From Phallusia fumigata (lineage: Eukaryota > Chordata > Ascidiacea > Phlebobranchia > Ascidiidae), in NCBI GenBank assembly GCA_008931825.1, contig QXVZ01032213.1, positions 10,381 through 32,990 of the forward strand: 22,610 nt of DNA, in the 5' to 3' direction. Shown here one piece after another: positions 8,745-17,428 of the stretch (the stretch's first letter is position 1; each line of letters opens with the position of its first letter). Both the position numbers and the translations under genes were made by a program. Below the pieces are notes generated by a model that was not told the DNA's origin, made no database searches, and saw only the letters and a program-made list of their open reading frames with translations.

Positions 8745-9154
8745 TTGGCCACTTCCACATCGCCATTTCCACATGCAGTGTTCATCCAGATCTTGTATAA
8801 ACGATCCTCGTCCTCACAGACGCACACGTCAAAAAATAGATCAAGCCTTTTTTGAAAGTTCAACATTTTCACAAAAACAAAACGTTGAAAAGTTTCGTCA
8901 TCTGGTTTCATTTCGTTCACAGTTTGTTCATTGTACTTGTTGTATACTTCGGCAAAACCTTGTTTTAAAAACGAAACAGCGTCTACTAGGGTAAGTATTT
9001 TCGTTCCGAAACGATGACCTCGAAAAGAAACCAGCGTCTCGCCGCGATGTTCATCCAATCGTATTACGTTAATTCCGTTCTTTTCAATAACACAACTCGT
9101 TTTTCCAGTTAGTGGCAATTCGCGCCACATATGTGTCGTAATATCTTGAACCTT
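8745..9154 (-). CDS. orphan gene copy 2, module A exon
   Basis: This minus-strand exon is 410 nt (136 codons plus 2 nt), with acceptor cttttttcag and donor GTATGT, phase 0 in and 2 out. It is the same size as the copy 1 exon. It encodes an N-terminal stretch that differs between copies (KVQDITTHMWREL...), then CVIEKNGINVIRLDEHRG, TLVSFRGHRF, LVDAVSFLKQGFA, VYNKYNEQ, FVFVKMLNFQ and LDLFFDVCVCEDEDRLYK. The core is much better conserved between copies than the two ends. It is homologous to module B at lower similarity. The family is unknown. Confidence 0.8.
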
Positions 9155-9250
9155 CTGAAAAAAGTAAAGCTAAACGTATTAACAAACCTTCTTTAAAAGG
9201 TTACCTAAAATTAAATGCTACCGAATTGGCGTAAAACAAAAAATACTAAC

Positions 9251-9340
9251 ACTGACCCCCAGGGACTATAAGAGGGGGGTCCAGGGGGTACAATTGTTCC
9301 GGGGCCCGAGGGCCACAGCGGGGCCATGCCCAATTGGTCG
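9251..9340. repeat. GC-rich, C/G-tract segment, origin unclear
   Basis: This abrupt GC-rich stretch in an AT-rich intron of orphan gene copy 2 holds runs such as gaccccc, gagggggg and ggggcccgagggcc. It has no coding frame and no counterpart in copy 1. It may be the end of a transposable element, but no partner end or target duplication was seen. Confidence 0.35.
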
Positions 9341-9602
9341 ATAAAAAAGTGTTAATTTCGAGTTTGTTGTGCAATAAACTTTTAAATATCCTTAAATTTT
9401 ACTCAAATTCCAAACAATTCGACAAGTGTCAAGTAGATTGTACCGCATGACATAATTTTCTTGCATACATTTCTGACACCCCTAAAGACCCCAGGTTGCC
9501 TTCACTTCACGTTTCCAGCGTCTATGACTCACTTTGTGAGCGACGTTAGAACCTCACTATTATGCACCTTGCTACTTGTTGCAATTTTATTCGGGTACTT
9601 AC

Positions 9603-9692
9603 ATTTTTGTCATCAATCAGCTTGTAACGATCACGTTGGAGCAAAGAAACCTCCAAATCTCCAAACTCCTGAACGAGCTGCTCGTCCGACAT
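9603..9692 (-). CDS. orphan gene copy 2, first coding exon
   Basis: On the minus strand, ATG at 9692-9690 opens 30 codons (MSDEQLVQEFGDLEVSLL...) ending in phase 0 at a strong donor (AAT|GTAAGT). No in-frame ATG is seen just upstream. It matches the copy 1 exon at 4545-4631 in start motif, acidic character, length (29 against 30) and phase. With module A plus tail the product would be 227 aa; with module B plus tail, 229 aa. No signal peptide is evident. Confidence 0.72.
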
Positions 9693-9919
9693 AATCGTCT
9701 TAAATGGACTGGCCAGGTTCAAACAAAGCCTTTTTCACAAAATCTACATGTTTACTCTATAAAGAAGGTCAATTACGATTTTACAACATAAATAAAAACA
9801 ACGCATTGCCTCGTTTTAAGCTGTTATATATGTATGATGCACACAGGTCAACGGCAAGTTTTATAGCGTTAATGAAACACATTTACCAATACAACGTTTG
9901 GTTTTGGACTTGATATCAG

Positions 9920-10080
9920 AGATAAAGCAAACCGATGGCATAGAGCATTTGATATGTCAGAATTTAAACCCACAACTGCAACAAAGCAAATATGTGATAT
10001 TTGAAGTCGCTTTGTTTGACAGAAAAGGCCGAGGTTGCTGTGAAGCTGAGTTGGTAAAAGCCATCCAGCCGCTATGTTAA
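9920..10080 (+). CDS. possible plus-strand terminal exon, unrecognised
   Basis: After a candidate acceptor (ttgatatcag) a plus-strand frame of about 52 residues runs to TAA at 10078-10080 (IKQTDGIEHLICQNLNPQLQ...EVALFDRKGRGCCEAELVK). The composition looks protein-like. No homologous segment is seen at the matching place of copy 1, no upstream exon was identified, and it overlaps the upstream region of a minus-strand gene. Low confidence. Confidence 0.18.
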
Positions 10081-10213
10081 AATCTCTACGAAATCTCGCG
10101 TTTTTGTCTCATACACGACTTTCACAAAATTCAGCCTAAATCAAGCACTGCGTATAGTAAACCTACTAAACCAAATGAACTCAACATTACATTTGACAAG
10201 TAGCTACATAATA

Positions 10214-10433
10214 AGCACAGAAGCTAGCAAGGACATTCCTGAAATGTAATCACTTATCCTTTGAAAAGGCTCCTTGACTGGCCCTATGCTTGTGCCTTCG
10301 TAATCTGCTTGTGTTATATAGACTGTCTTGTTCACTTTACTTCCCAGTAAATACACAGGCGAGCTAGGTTCAACGGACTCATCCAAGCGCGTCGACGTTT
10401 CCTGTCACGAAAGCGCCCGAAGATAAAAATAAT
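10214..10433. promoter_or_regulatory. conserved upstream segment, copy 2
   Basis: Partner of 4930-5143, in the same orientation and order relative to the first exon of the orphan gene. It is noncoding. Between here and about 11500 I see no confident gene. A minus-strand frame at 10752-11033 (93 aa) has no recognisable domain. Confidence 0.42.
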
Positions 10434-11499
10434 TCCTGCTGTGTCTGTGCTGATGTCACATTGGAGAAAATGGGCGAGGGTATGGTTGTAATAAGGTGCA
10501 TTTAAAGTAGATACAGTCTGAGGTTTCCATGACAATCACCGCAGAACAGTATGGCTGATAAAGTCTCGGTTTTAAATGGTTATAAGTTACTACACTTTTT
10601 AGATCAACAAGTCATTTAGCCTTTTAGCTCTTATATTTCGCCAAAGAGTATGCATCACCGGTTCTTATTAAAATAGAATGGCAATATACATAAAAATATG
10701 TACCTTACCGTAACAATTTTACAAAGTTACTTGTTCCATAACAACTAAGAGTCATTTGCGTTCCAGGGCACAAGAAGATTTAAAGCAACGGGATGTGTTA
10801 AAGTCACATAGGCGGAACTGGCGGTGGAATGCTAGCAAATAATTGCATTTAAAATAGTGGGCTAATAGTGACATAACGACCCAACACAACTTCATTAATA
10901 TTTCAGCGAAGGTGTCTCTTTCTGTGCTACTCCACATGGCTGCAACAACGCCAATAGCTCTCCGGGGTGCAGTACCAGTTGGGTGCCACGGCTTCTGATT
11001 GACTTCCGGGTTCGTGTCAGCGTTTTCAGTCATACCAAGCAGCTGAAACGCTCAGATTCGCAGATCATTGATGGACAGGGAAACAATTATTGCAATATCA
11101 CGTTCAACACCCAGCATTCTTTAAGCTGAAATATTAAGCTGTTGACCGGAAACTAGCATATTTTGCGGCAGTTCTACCAAAGTATAAGTCACGTACTACG
11201 CATAAACTTAGGGGTGGGAATAATAAACTTAAGCATTAGTTCGTGCTTAGAAGTCAACGCAACATAGTTTAAGTGATTGCTTATTTTTTCACTTTGAGCA
11301 TGAAACTTAGCGTCATTGCTCCAATCCAGTGAAACCCGATTGATTGACCTTAGTTGAAGTCACCAATAAAATGATCCAACGGAACTGCAATGAGGCAGTT
11401 AGCTCGACGGTGGACTCATTTTCAGCAAAACGCATTCGGACGTTGTTCTGCCGACCGGGGATAAAAATGAAACAATCAAACAACTAAGCCGAAAATGCC
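10434..11499. other. intergenic stretch without a confident feature
   Basis: No gene with splice or homology support is visible on either strand. The 282-nt minus-strand frame ending at 10752 starts with MTENADTNPEVNQ and is not recognisable. The segment corresponds to sequence that is absent or lost between 5143 and 5251 in the first copy of the duplication. Confidence 0.4.
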
Positions 11500-11735
11500 A
11501 TCAAAATGGTTAAGTTGTTAGCGCAACCGCCCGGTTCTCGAGAAGTTGTGGGTTCTAATCTCATCGAGATTGCATCTGTTTCTTTGCAAATCGTCTTTAG
11601 CAGAAGTCGACCAATAAAACCCAACGGGTTGAATCAAAAACGCACAAAAAACTTTGCAAAATTATATAGGGCCGGGTTACCTGTAGAGATTAGGACGATC
11701 AGTTTCTTAAGCTGGACAAAACACAAGTGGTAAAA
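11500..11735 (+). mobile_element. tRNA-derived SINE-like element
   Basis: Bases 11507-11528 (tggttaagttgttagcgcaa and two more) look like a tRNA D arm and A box, with GGTT/AACC pairing. About 30 bases on, GGTTCTAATC (11551-11560) resembles the B box, and the flanking GTGGG/CTCAT can form a five-pair T stem with wobbles around a TTCTAAT loop. The anticodon arm and acceptor stem are degenerate, so it is not a functional tRNA gene. The downstream unrelated tail ends near aagctggacaaaacac. The element boundaries are approximate and no poly(A) tail or target duplication was confirmed. Confidence 0.5.
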
Positions 11736-11893
11736 TGTTGTATTTTTAGATATCTCTCTGTGTACAAGTACGAAATAACAGTGTCTGTATTTGGAATGTA
11801 GTCACTACAAAAATATATATGATTACCAAAGCAATTTATCTACCATTGCCCGACCTTGCTTGCATGTAAAATGCGCAACAAAAAGAACAGAAG

Positions 11894-12022
11894 ATGGCGT
11901 CTAACCACGATAAGCAACGCAGAGACTTACGATCCGCCGTTAGGAAGTTTACATTCAAAAACCAAAGCAGCATATTTGAAGAGATAGCCTATTTAAAAAC
12001 AAAACTGTCAAAGAGTTTGTAT
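11894..12022 (+). CDS. possible first exon of an unrecognised plus-strand gene
   Basis: An ATG in a favourable context (gaagATGgcg) opens a charged frame, MASNHDKQRRDLRSAVRKFT..., with FEEIAYLKTKLSK predicted to be helical. The natural open frame runs on to 12157, through a T-rich stretch and into the hAT element, so the coding part probably ends earlier; a weak donor (gtatct) follows at about 12023. No downstream exon was identified. It could be a relic exon. Confidence 0.25.
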
Positions 12023-12089
12023 CTAGTGATTTCATTTTTTTGTAAAGGTTTCAACAATGCACGTTTGCATTACAATGTATTCACTACAT

Positions 12090-12379
12090 CAGTGGTTCCA
12101 AACCTAGGGGTCGCAGGGAGGTTTTCTGGGGGTCGCGAGAAACGGCATTGTCATTGAAATGTCACAGTAATTATTGTCATCAAAAATGAAATCCTTAGGT
12201 AGAGGCCAAAAAGATGCGAAGCCATTCGTTTCGTGGACAAAAAGTGAATGCAAATAAATAATATACTGTAAAAAGCAATTTGATTAATCTTGTTGTTTAG
12301 ACAAAAATGGTTGGTCGGGTCGCAAGATATTTGAAATCATTATAGGGGGTCAGCAGTCGGAAAAGATTGGGAACCACTG
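12090..12379. mobile_element. hAT-type MITE, 290 bp, with 8-bp target duplication
   Basis: The ends are CAGTGGTTCCAAACC... and ...GGGAACCACTG, imperfect terminal inverted repeats of the hAT superfamily type. It is flanked by perfect 8-bp direct repeats CACTACAT at 12082-12089 and 12380-12387, the target-site size of hAT. The interior has no coding capacity, so it is a non-autonomous element mobilised in trans. GGTCGC words near each end are typical of subterminal sequence. It lies 140 bp beyond the stop of IRAK1BP1. Confidence 0.85.
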
Positions 12380-12519
12380 CACTACATTCAAGCTCTCTGG
12401 CTGGTATGTTCATATTAAGCTACTCTTCAATTTTGCAACTTTGGTAAGTTGCAAATGATACTTAAATACGATATTTCTGATTCTGATGCCACCCGGATTT
12501 CTGATTCTCAGCAATGGCG

Positions 12520-14359
12520 TCATTTAGTCTTTTCCAGTTTAGCGCGGATCTCGAAAACACCGGTGACGTCAACACGCACAGTGATGCTCTGTTCGGTCAC
12601 GCGCCGTTGCACATCGATCGGTCCTGACGTCATCACCTCCTCGACGGTTGGCAAGGGCGGCTCGGCGCACTCCGGGGGTTCGTCACTAGGTGTCACGCCA
12701 CTACCCCTCCACTCGCGGACAATATTTTCTGTGACGTTGATAGGACGGCCGAGGGTTTGGCCAAGAAGTCGGCAAACCTCTAGCGCCTTCTGGCGGGCAT
12801 TGGCAAGAGCGGTTAGGCAAGCTTGTTTTCTGAAAACATTTTTGCTTTATTACGGTCATTAATTAGTTTGTCAGTTAATATTATCCTGAGAACCAAACAC
12901 AAAATTGTGGGCTCTTGTAGCACCTTTTGTTGAATATATTCCATTAAAACATCCATATGAGAGTAAATGCAGTGTCACTTATTAGTGTAAAAATAGGTTT
13001 GCAGTAACTCAGAGTAAAAACTTTTTCAGTGTGATTTATTAGGCCCAGGCTTTTTTTATTTATACTTTATGTCATCTTTAAGTCAGGGGTTTTAAACACA
13101 AGGTTTGCTGGCCGGATGCGGCAGGTCTTTTTGTGTGGCCGCTGGCCAGTGAAGCATTTTGAAAATTTATTAACATAATTTATTTTACTTGGGGTTGAAA
13201 AAAGTGTCTCTAAAGTCCAAAGTACAGATAACTACAAACGGATACAAGGTTTTAAGAGCGAGAGCTGTATTATAATAGCTTTTTTCTGATTTGATCCCGG
13301 TATTTGGATTGTTGCATCACTGCAGTTCGCCACTGCCACTTTGTCATTTGAATTCTCAGTGTAGCCCTTGATTGCTTTGAAGTTTTCTCTTTGCCCACGA
13401 AGATATTTGAGTTTGGGTAATACTCGACATATCCACCAATGCACTTTCCAAGTCTATCACGTATTGCTATAAATGGCATCAAATGATCCACTTACCTTGT
13501 AGCTTCTAATCGCTGCTTGTCATGTTTCAGTAAAGGGGGAAGCACAGTAACACAATTGTCCAACTTTTCAATAAACAGGTTGCTCACTGACAAACACCTC
13601 TGGAGATCGCTAGACAAACAACAACATTTTAAAAATATAAGCATGATATGGGGCCTGTATACTTTGAACATTTTTTGCATTGGGTAATATTTTACACATT
13701 GTTTATACCTAGGCCAGCTATAATAACAAACCTACTTTGTAAACACGGCATCAACCTGGGCTTCCATGTGATACATATTGCCACCATGTGGCCGACTGAG
13801 ATTTTTTGTTACTTCAACATCACAACTCTGCAAAGAAAGCAAAAAACAACAGATAAAACAGGCTTTCAGAACAGACTACAACTTGGAAAAAGTTTTGTGT
13901 AAAATAACTATTTACACAAACCGTCCAAAATCTGTAATTTTCTTGAATTTTTAACATGTACAGTTCATACATGAAGTCCATTGTTCAGTAAAGTTTGGAC
14001 AACATATTCAAGCCTTCTTTCAACACTGGCTTTTGCATCGGTCGCTTGCTCTTTTTTGTTTTTGATGACAATTGTGAGTATGCATCGATCTGGCGGTACT
14101 GTAAACTCTGCAGAACCAGATACCTGAAACAAAAATTGTTTGTTGAGTGCGCAGTTGAAAATATCTGTTTTGCTTTTCTAAGAGATGGACAGGCCAACTT
14201 TTTATCACTTTTAGACAATATTGGCAGACAAGGTACTTTACTTACTTCAACTTTTCGCTTCTGTTTTTCATGGACGTTGTCATCATTGGCTGTTATAATC
14301 CGTGGGGAAAGGTTTGCAAACACATGACTTGGATCGAAACCTCGTCTTTTAGAACACAT
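12520..14359 (-). CDS. IRAK1BP1: IRAK1BP1 (SIMPL), complete five-exon gene
   Basis: In mammals this SIMPL/DUF541-family protein binds IRAK1 and modulates NF-kappaB signalling. Five minus-strand exons are 14246-14359, 13971-14123, 13736-13827, 13496-13609 and 12520-12829. All have GT-AG borders and consistent phases (0, 0, 2, 2), and give 260 aa, the length I recall for the human protein. Matches to the family in order: KVEVSGSAEFTVPPDR (about residue 36), an amphipathic segment ERRLEYVVQTLL, VTKNL...YHMEAQV, SVSNLFIEKLD, then QACLTALANARQKALEV and LLGQTLGRPI, and a C-terminal strand ITVRVDVTGVFEIRAKL. The start is the first ATG of exon 1 (14359); the N-terminal 35 residues are not conserved. 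The human N-terminal extension is partly replaced, and a Pro/Glu-rich insertion (EPPECAEPPLPTVEEV) precedes the last strand. The last exon is notably GC-rich. Confidence 0.92.
12830..13495. other. intron 4 of IRAK1BP1 with transposon relic
   Basis: This is the longest intron of the gene. It contains the hAT-like segment at 13084-13165. Minus-strand frames at 13232-13491 have no splice or homology support and are regarded as chance. Confidence 0.6.
13084..13165. mobile_element. hAT-like end in IRAK1BP1 intron 4
   Basis: CAGGGGTTTTAAACACAAGG at 13084, followed by gctggccggatgcggc and ggccgctggcc, resembles hAT terminal and subterminal sequence (CAGGGGT...GGCCGGATGCGGC). Only one end is visible, and no target duplication was found. 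Limits are approximate. Confidence 0.4.
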
Positions 14360-15313
14360 GGTTGTCTTTTATAATTTATATTATTCCACTGATGATGGCA
14401 AAGAGATCGTTGAAAGTTTTGCAATGCACTGTTCACGATTACGCTTGTATGTTAGCAGTTCTGCTTGTAGTAAAGCTATTATTTACGTCTCTGGTGGTGT
14501 GTACCTATACTTTCTTTTCGTCTCAACTTTTAAATGAACAAACAACATATCCACGCTTACTCCCTGCTGGCAGTTGTTGTTTTGAAATCAAACTATGTAA
14601 TAAATGTACTGCACCGTTTAAAGCACGTTTTTTAAGACTAAATTAACAGCTTGTTTGTCATAAATATGCTGACTGCATAAAAATAAATATGCTGACTGCA
14701 TAGCAATGTAAATTGGAATTAAAGTTTTGTTACATTATTCAACTTCAGAAGTTACGCTTTGCTTTATGTTGTTGTAGACCGCATTTTGCAATAAACCACA
14801 GTTGGTTAAGTTAAAGTTGTCTATGTTCAGGGGGCAAAGGTCAGTTTGTTATTGATCAGCTGAGGCATTGTTACATAAACATCGTACTGTTTTGTAGAAA
14901 AGGTTGTTTTGCAAATACTACTTAGTTGCGTTGGTAGTTCGAATCTCATTGCAAAATATATATTTGCCGCACTTCCCACTGATATCATGGAGTGTGTTTT
15001 AGAGCAGTAAAGCAAATTTTATTGAAGCAACAAGCTAATTCTAAGGGTGGACGGGTGGTTATTGCTTTTGAGGAATAACAACTTTATATTATTAGTTTGT
15101 GACATTTTGTGTTAAATAATGCTGCCAATAAATTTACTGTTGTTTACTGTCTAGGTTGGATTTGGCTATGTAGATTTTTTCCAATTTCTTAGTTTAAGAT
15201 TTCAGAATTATTGTGCAGAGTTTCTTGGTTAAAAATTTTGTAAACTATTTAAAAAGACAAATGTTGTGTCCTTTTTTTATTTTTATTACTGATTGTATGT
15301 AATTAAATAAAGC
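14360..15313. promoter_or_regulatory. IRAK1BP1-GDAP2 divergent intergenic region
   Basis: This 954-bp region separates the start codons of the minus-strand IRAK1BP1 and the first copy of plus-strand GDAP2 exon 1. It probably contains both promoters and 5' UTRs, possibly shared. A plus frame at 14362-14646 encodes a hydrophobic 94-residue string without recognisable features and is not called. From 14567 onward the region is duplicated at 16078. A short tandem duplication (atatgctgactgcata twice, about 14663-14702) is single in the second copy. Confidence 0.5.
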
Positions 15314-15946
15314 ATGGGAGAAGAGGAATGCATCAAATTGTGCACTCTATCCTCTTGGGAAGATTGCTTCGATGTGACCGATCAGTTTGAGGATGAGGAT
15401 GAATTATCAAAATCTCATTCTTGTTTCAGTGTTTCACCAGACCTGAACAAGAAACTATACCTGTGGTAAGTATAAACTCGTATTCATGATACTTATTTTG
15501 CTGGGTATGGGCTAAATGTGGTTGGAAAAATGTGGTTTTTACATCAGGATCCCCAAGTAAGTTTACTGTGAGCGACAAAAATAGTCTTAATGTCTCACAA
15601 CCATAACATGTCGTAAGTACAATTTTGTGGAGTGTATTTTAAATTAACAGCAAGTTAAAAGGCTGTTTTTTTTAAATAAGTGTCAGAGAGGTTGCACTTA
15701 TTGAATAAATTGTAATGCAGTATTTTAACAATCGCTGTTGTTGTTATCAGCGCTGACATTTTAATTTTACCTAATTATCAAGTCTGTGTCTTGTGTTATG
15801 TTGCTAAATCTAAAGTAATGACTATAGATATTTTTCACCCAATATAAATGAGACTTGACATCCAACCCAAAGTGTATGGTCTGATGACTCGAATTTGGGA
15901 CTCATTACTGTATTCATTTTTAACAGGAGAGGCAATGCTGCATGTT
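14567..15946. repeat. duplicated block 1, first copy (GDAP2 5' region and exon 1)
   Basis: It is colinear with 16078-17428 with scattered substitutions and short indels, covering the 5' region, exon 1, intron 1 and the first 20 bases of exon 2. It ends at the N at 15947, where exon 2 is cut after CATGTT. The 130 bases at 15948-16077 are unique. This is probably an unmerged second haplotype rather than a genomic duplication. Confidence 0.8.
15314..15465 (+). CDS. GDAP2: GDAP2 exon 1, first copy (probably allelic)
   Basis: ATG at 15314 gives MGEEECIKLCTLSSWEDCFD..., 50 codons plus TG, ending at donor GTAAGT. It differs from the second copy (16804-16955) at five bases, two of them changing residues (S13/P13 and E30/D30). 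The exon 2 that should follow it is cut off at the N at 15947 after 20 bases (15927-15946), so this copy cannot encode the full protein in the sequence as given. Annotate it as an alternative haplotype unless duplication is proven. Confidence 0.75.
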
Positions 15947-15947
15947 N
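15947..15947. other. assembly join (single N)
   Basis: A lone N interrupts GDAP2 exon 2 and separates the two copies of the exon 1 block. It most likely stands for a gap or an ambiguous base at a contig join. Confidence 0.8.
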
Positions 15948-16077
15948 CAAGTACTGGCTTGTATCTTCCCATTGTTAACAGATAGCTGGATTGAAAAAAG
16001 TTTTTGAAACAGCGCGCAATCATGCGTAAAAATTTTGCACTGTTTTGTATTTTTGATTTCGCCGAAATGACAATGGT

Positions 16078-17428
16078 CTGGCAGTTGTTGTTTTGAAATC
16101 AAACTATTTAATAAATATACTGCACCGTTTAAAGCACGTTTTGTGCAAAAGACTAAATTAACAGCTTGTTTGTCATAAATATACTTACTGCATAAAAATT
16201 GCAATGTAAATTTGAATTAAAGTTTTGTTACATTATTCAACTTCAGAAGTTACGCTTTGCTTTATGTTGTTGTAGACCGCATTTCGCAATAAACCACAGT
16301 TGGTTGAGTTAAAGTTGTCTATGTTCAGGGGGCAAAGGTCAGTTTATTATCGATCAGCTGAGGCATTGTTACATAAACATCGTACTGTTTTACATTTTTA
16401 AAGAAAAGAAAAGGTTGTTTTGCAAATACTGCTTTGTTGCGTTGGTTGTAACGAATCTCATTGCAAAATATATATTTGCCGCACTTCCCACTGATATCAT
16501 GGAGTGTGTTTTAGAGCAGTAAAACAAATTTTATTGAAGCAACAATTCTAAGGGTGGATGGACGGGTGGTTATTGCTTTTGAGGAATAACAACTCTTTAT
16601 TATTAGTTTGTGACATTTTAATGCTGCAAATGAATTTACTGTCTTGGTTAGATTTGGCTATGCAGATTTTACCAATTTCTTAGTTTAAGATTTCAGAATT
16701 ATTTTGCAGAGTTTCTTGGTTAAAAATTTTGTAAACCATTTAAAAAGACAAATGTTGTGTTCTTTTTTATTTTTATTACTGATTGTATGTAATTAAATAA
16801 AGCATGGGAGAAGAGGAATGCATCAAATTGTGCACTCTACCCTCTTGGGAAGATTGCTTCGATGTGACTGATCAGTTTGAGGATGAGGATGATTTATCAA
16901 AATCCCATTCTTGTTTCAGTGTTTCACCAGACCTGAACAAGAAATTATACCTGTGGTAAGTATAAACTCATATTCATGATACTTATTGTGCTGGGTATGT
17001 GCTAAATGTGATTGTAAAAATGAGGTTTTTACATTAGGATCCCCAAGTAAGTTTGCTGTGAGCGACAAAAATAGTCTTAATGTCTCACAACCATAACATG
17101 TCATAAGTACAATTTTGCGGAGTGTATTTTAAATTAACAGCAAGTTAAAAGGCTGTTTTTTTTAAATAAGTGTCAGAGAGGTTGCACTTATTGAATAAAT
17201 TGTAGTGCAATATTTGAACAATCGCTGTTGTCGTTATCAGCGCTGACATTTTAATTTTAATTTTATCTAATTATCAGGTCTGTGTCTTGTGTTATGTTGC
17301 GAAATCTAGTGTAATGACTATAGATGTTTTTTCACCCAATATAAATGAGACTTGACATCCAACCCAAAGTGTATGGTCTGATGACTTTACTGTATTCATT
17401 TTTAACAGGAGAGGCAATGCTGCATGTT
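16078..17428. repeat. duplicated block 1, second copy
   Basis: Partner of 14567-15946. It continues without interruption into the whole of exon 2, so this copy is the one connected to the rest of GDAP2. Confidence 0.8.

Noticed and set aside
11507..11570. Functional tRNA gene
   Set aside because: The A and B boxes are present, but the acceptor and anticodon stems do not pair well and the sequence continues into an unrelated tail, so a SINE is preferred.
12449..12862. 137-residue plus-strand open frame
   Set aside because: It is antisense to the GC-rich last exon of IRAK1BP1, whose minus frame matches a known family with proper splice phases.
14362..14646. 94-residue hydrophobic plus-strand frame between IRAK1BP1 and GDAP2
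   Set aside because: It lies in the presumed promoter region, has no recognisable feature, and is interrupted by indels in the second copy of the region.
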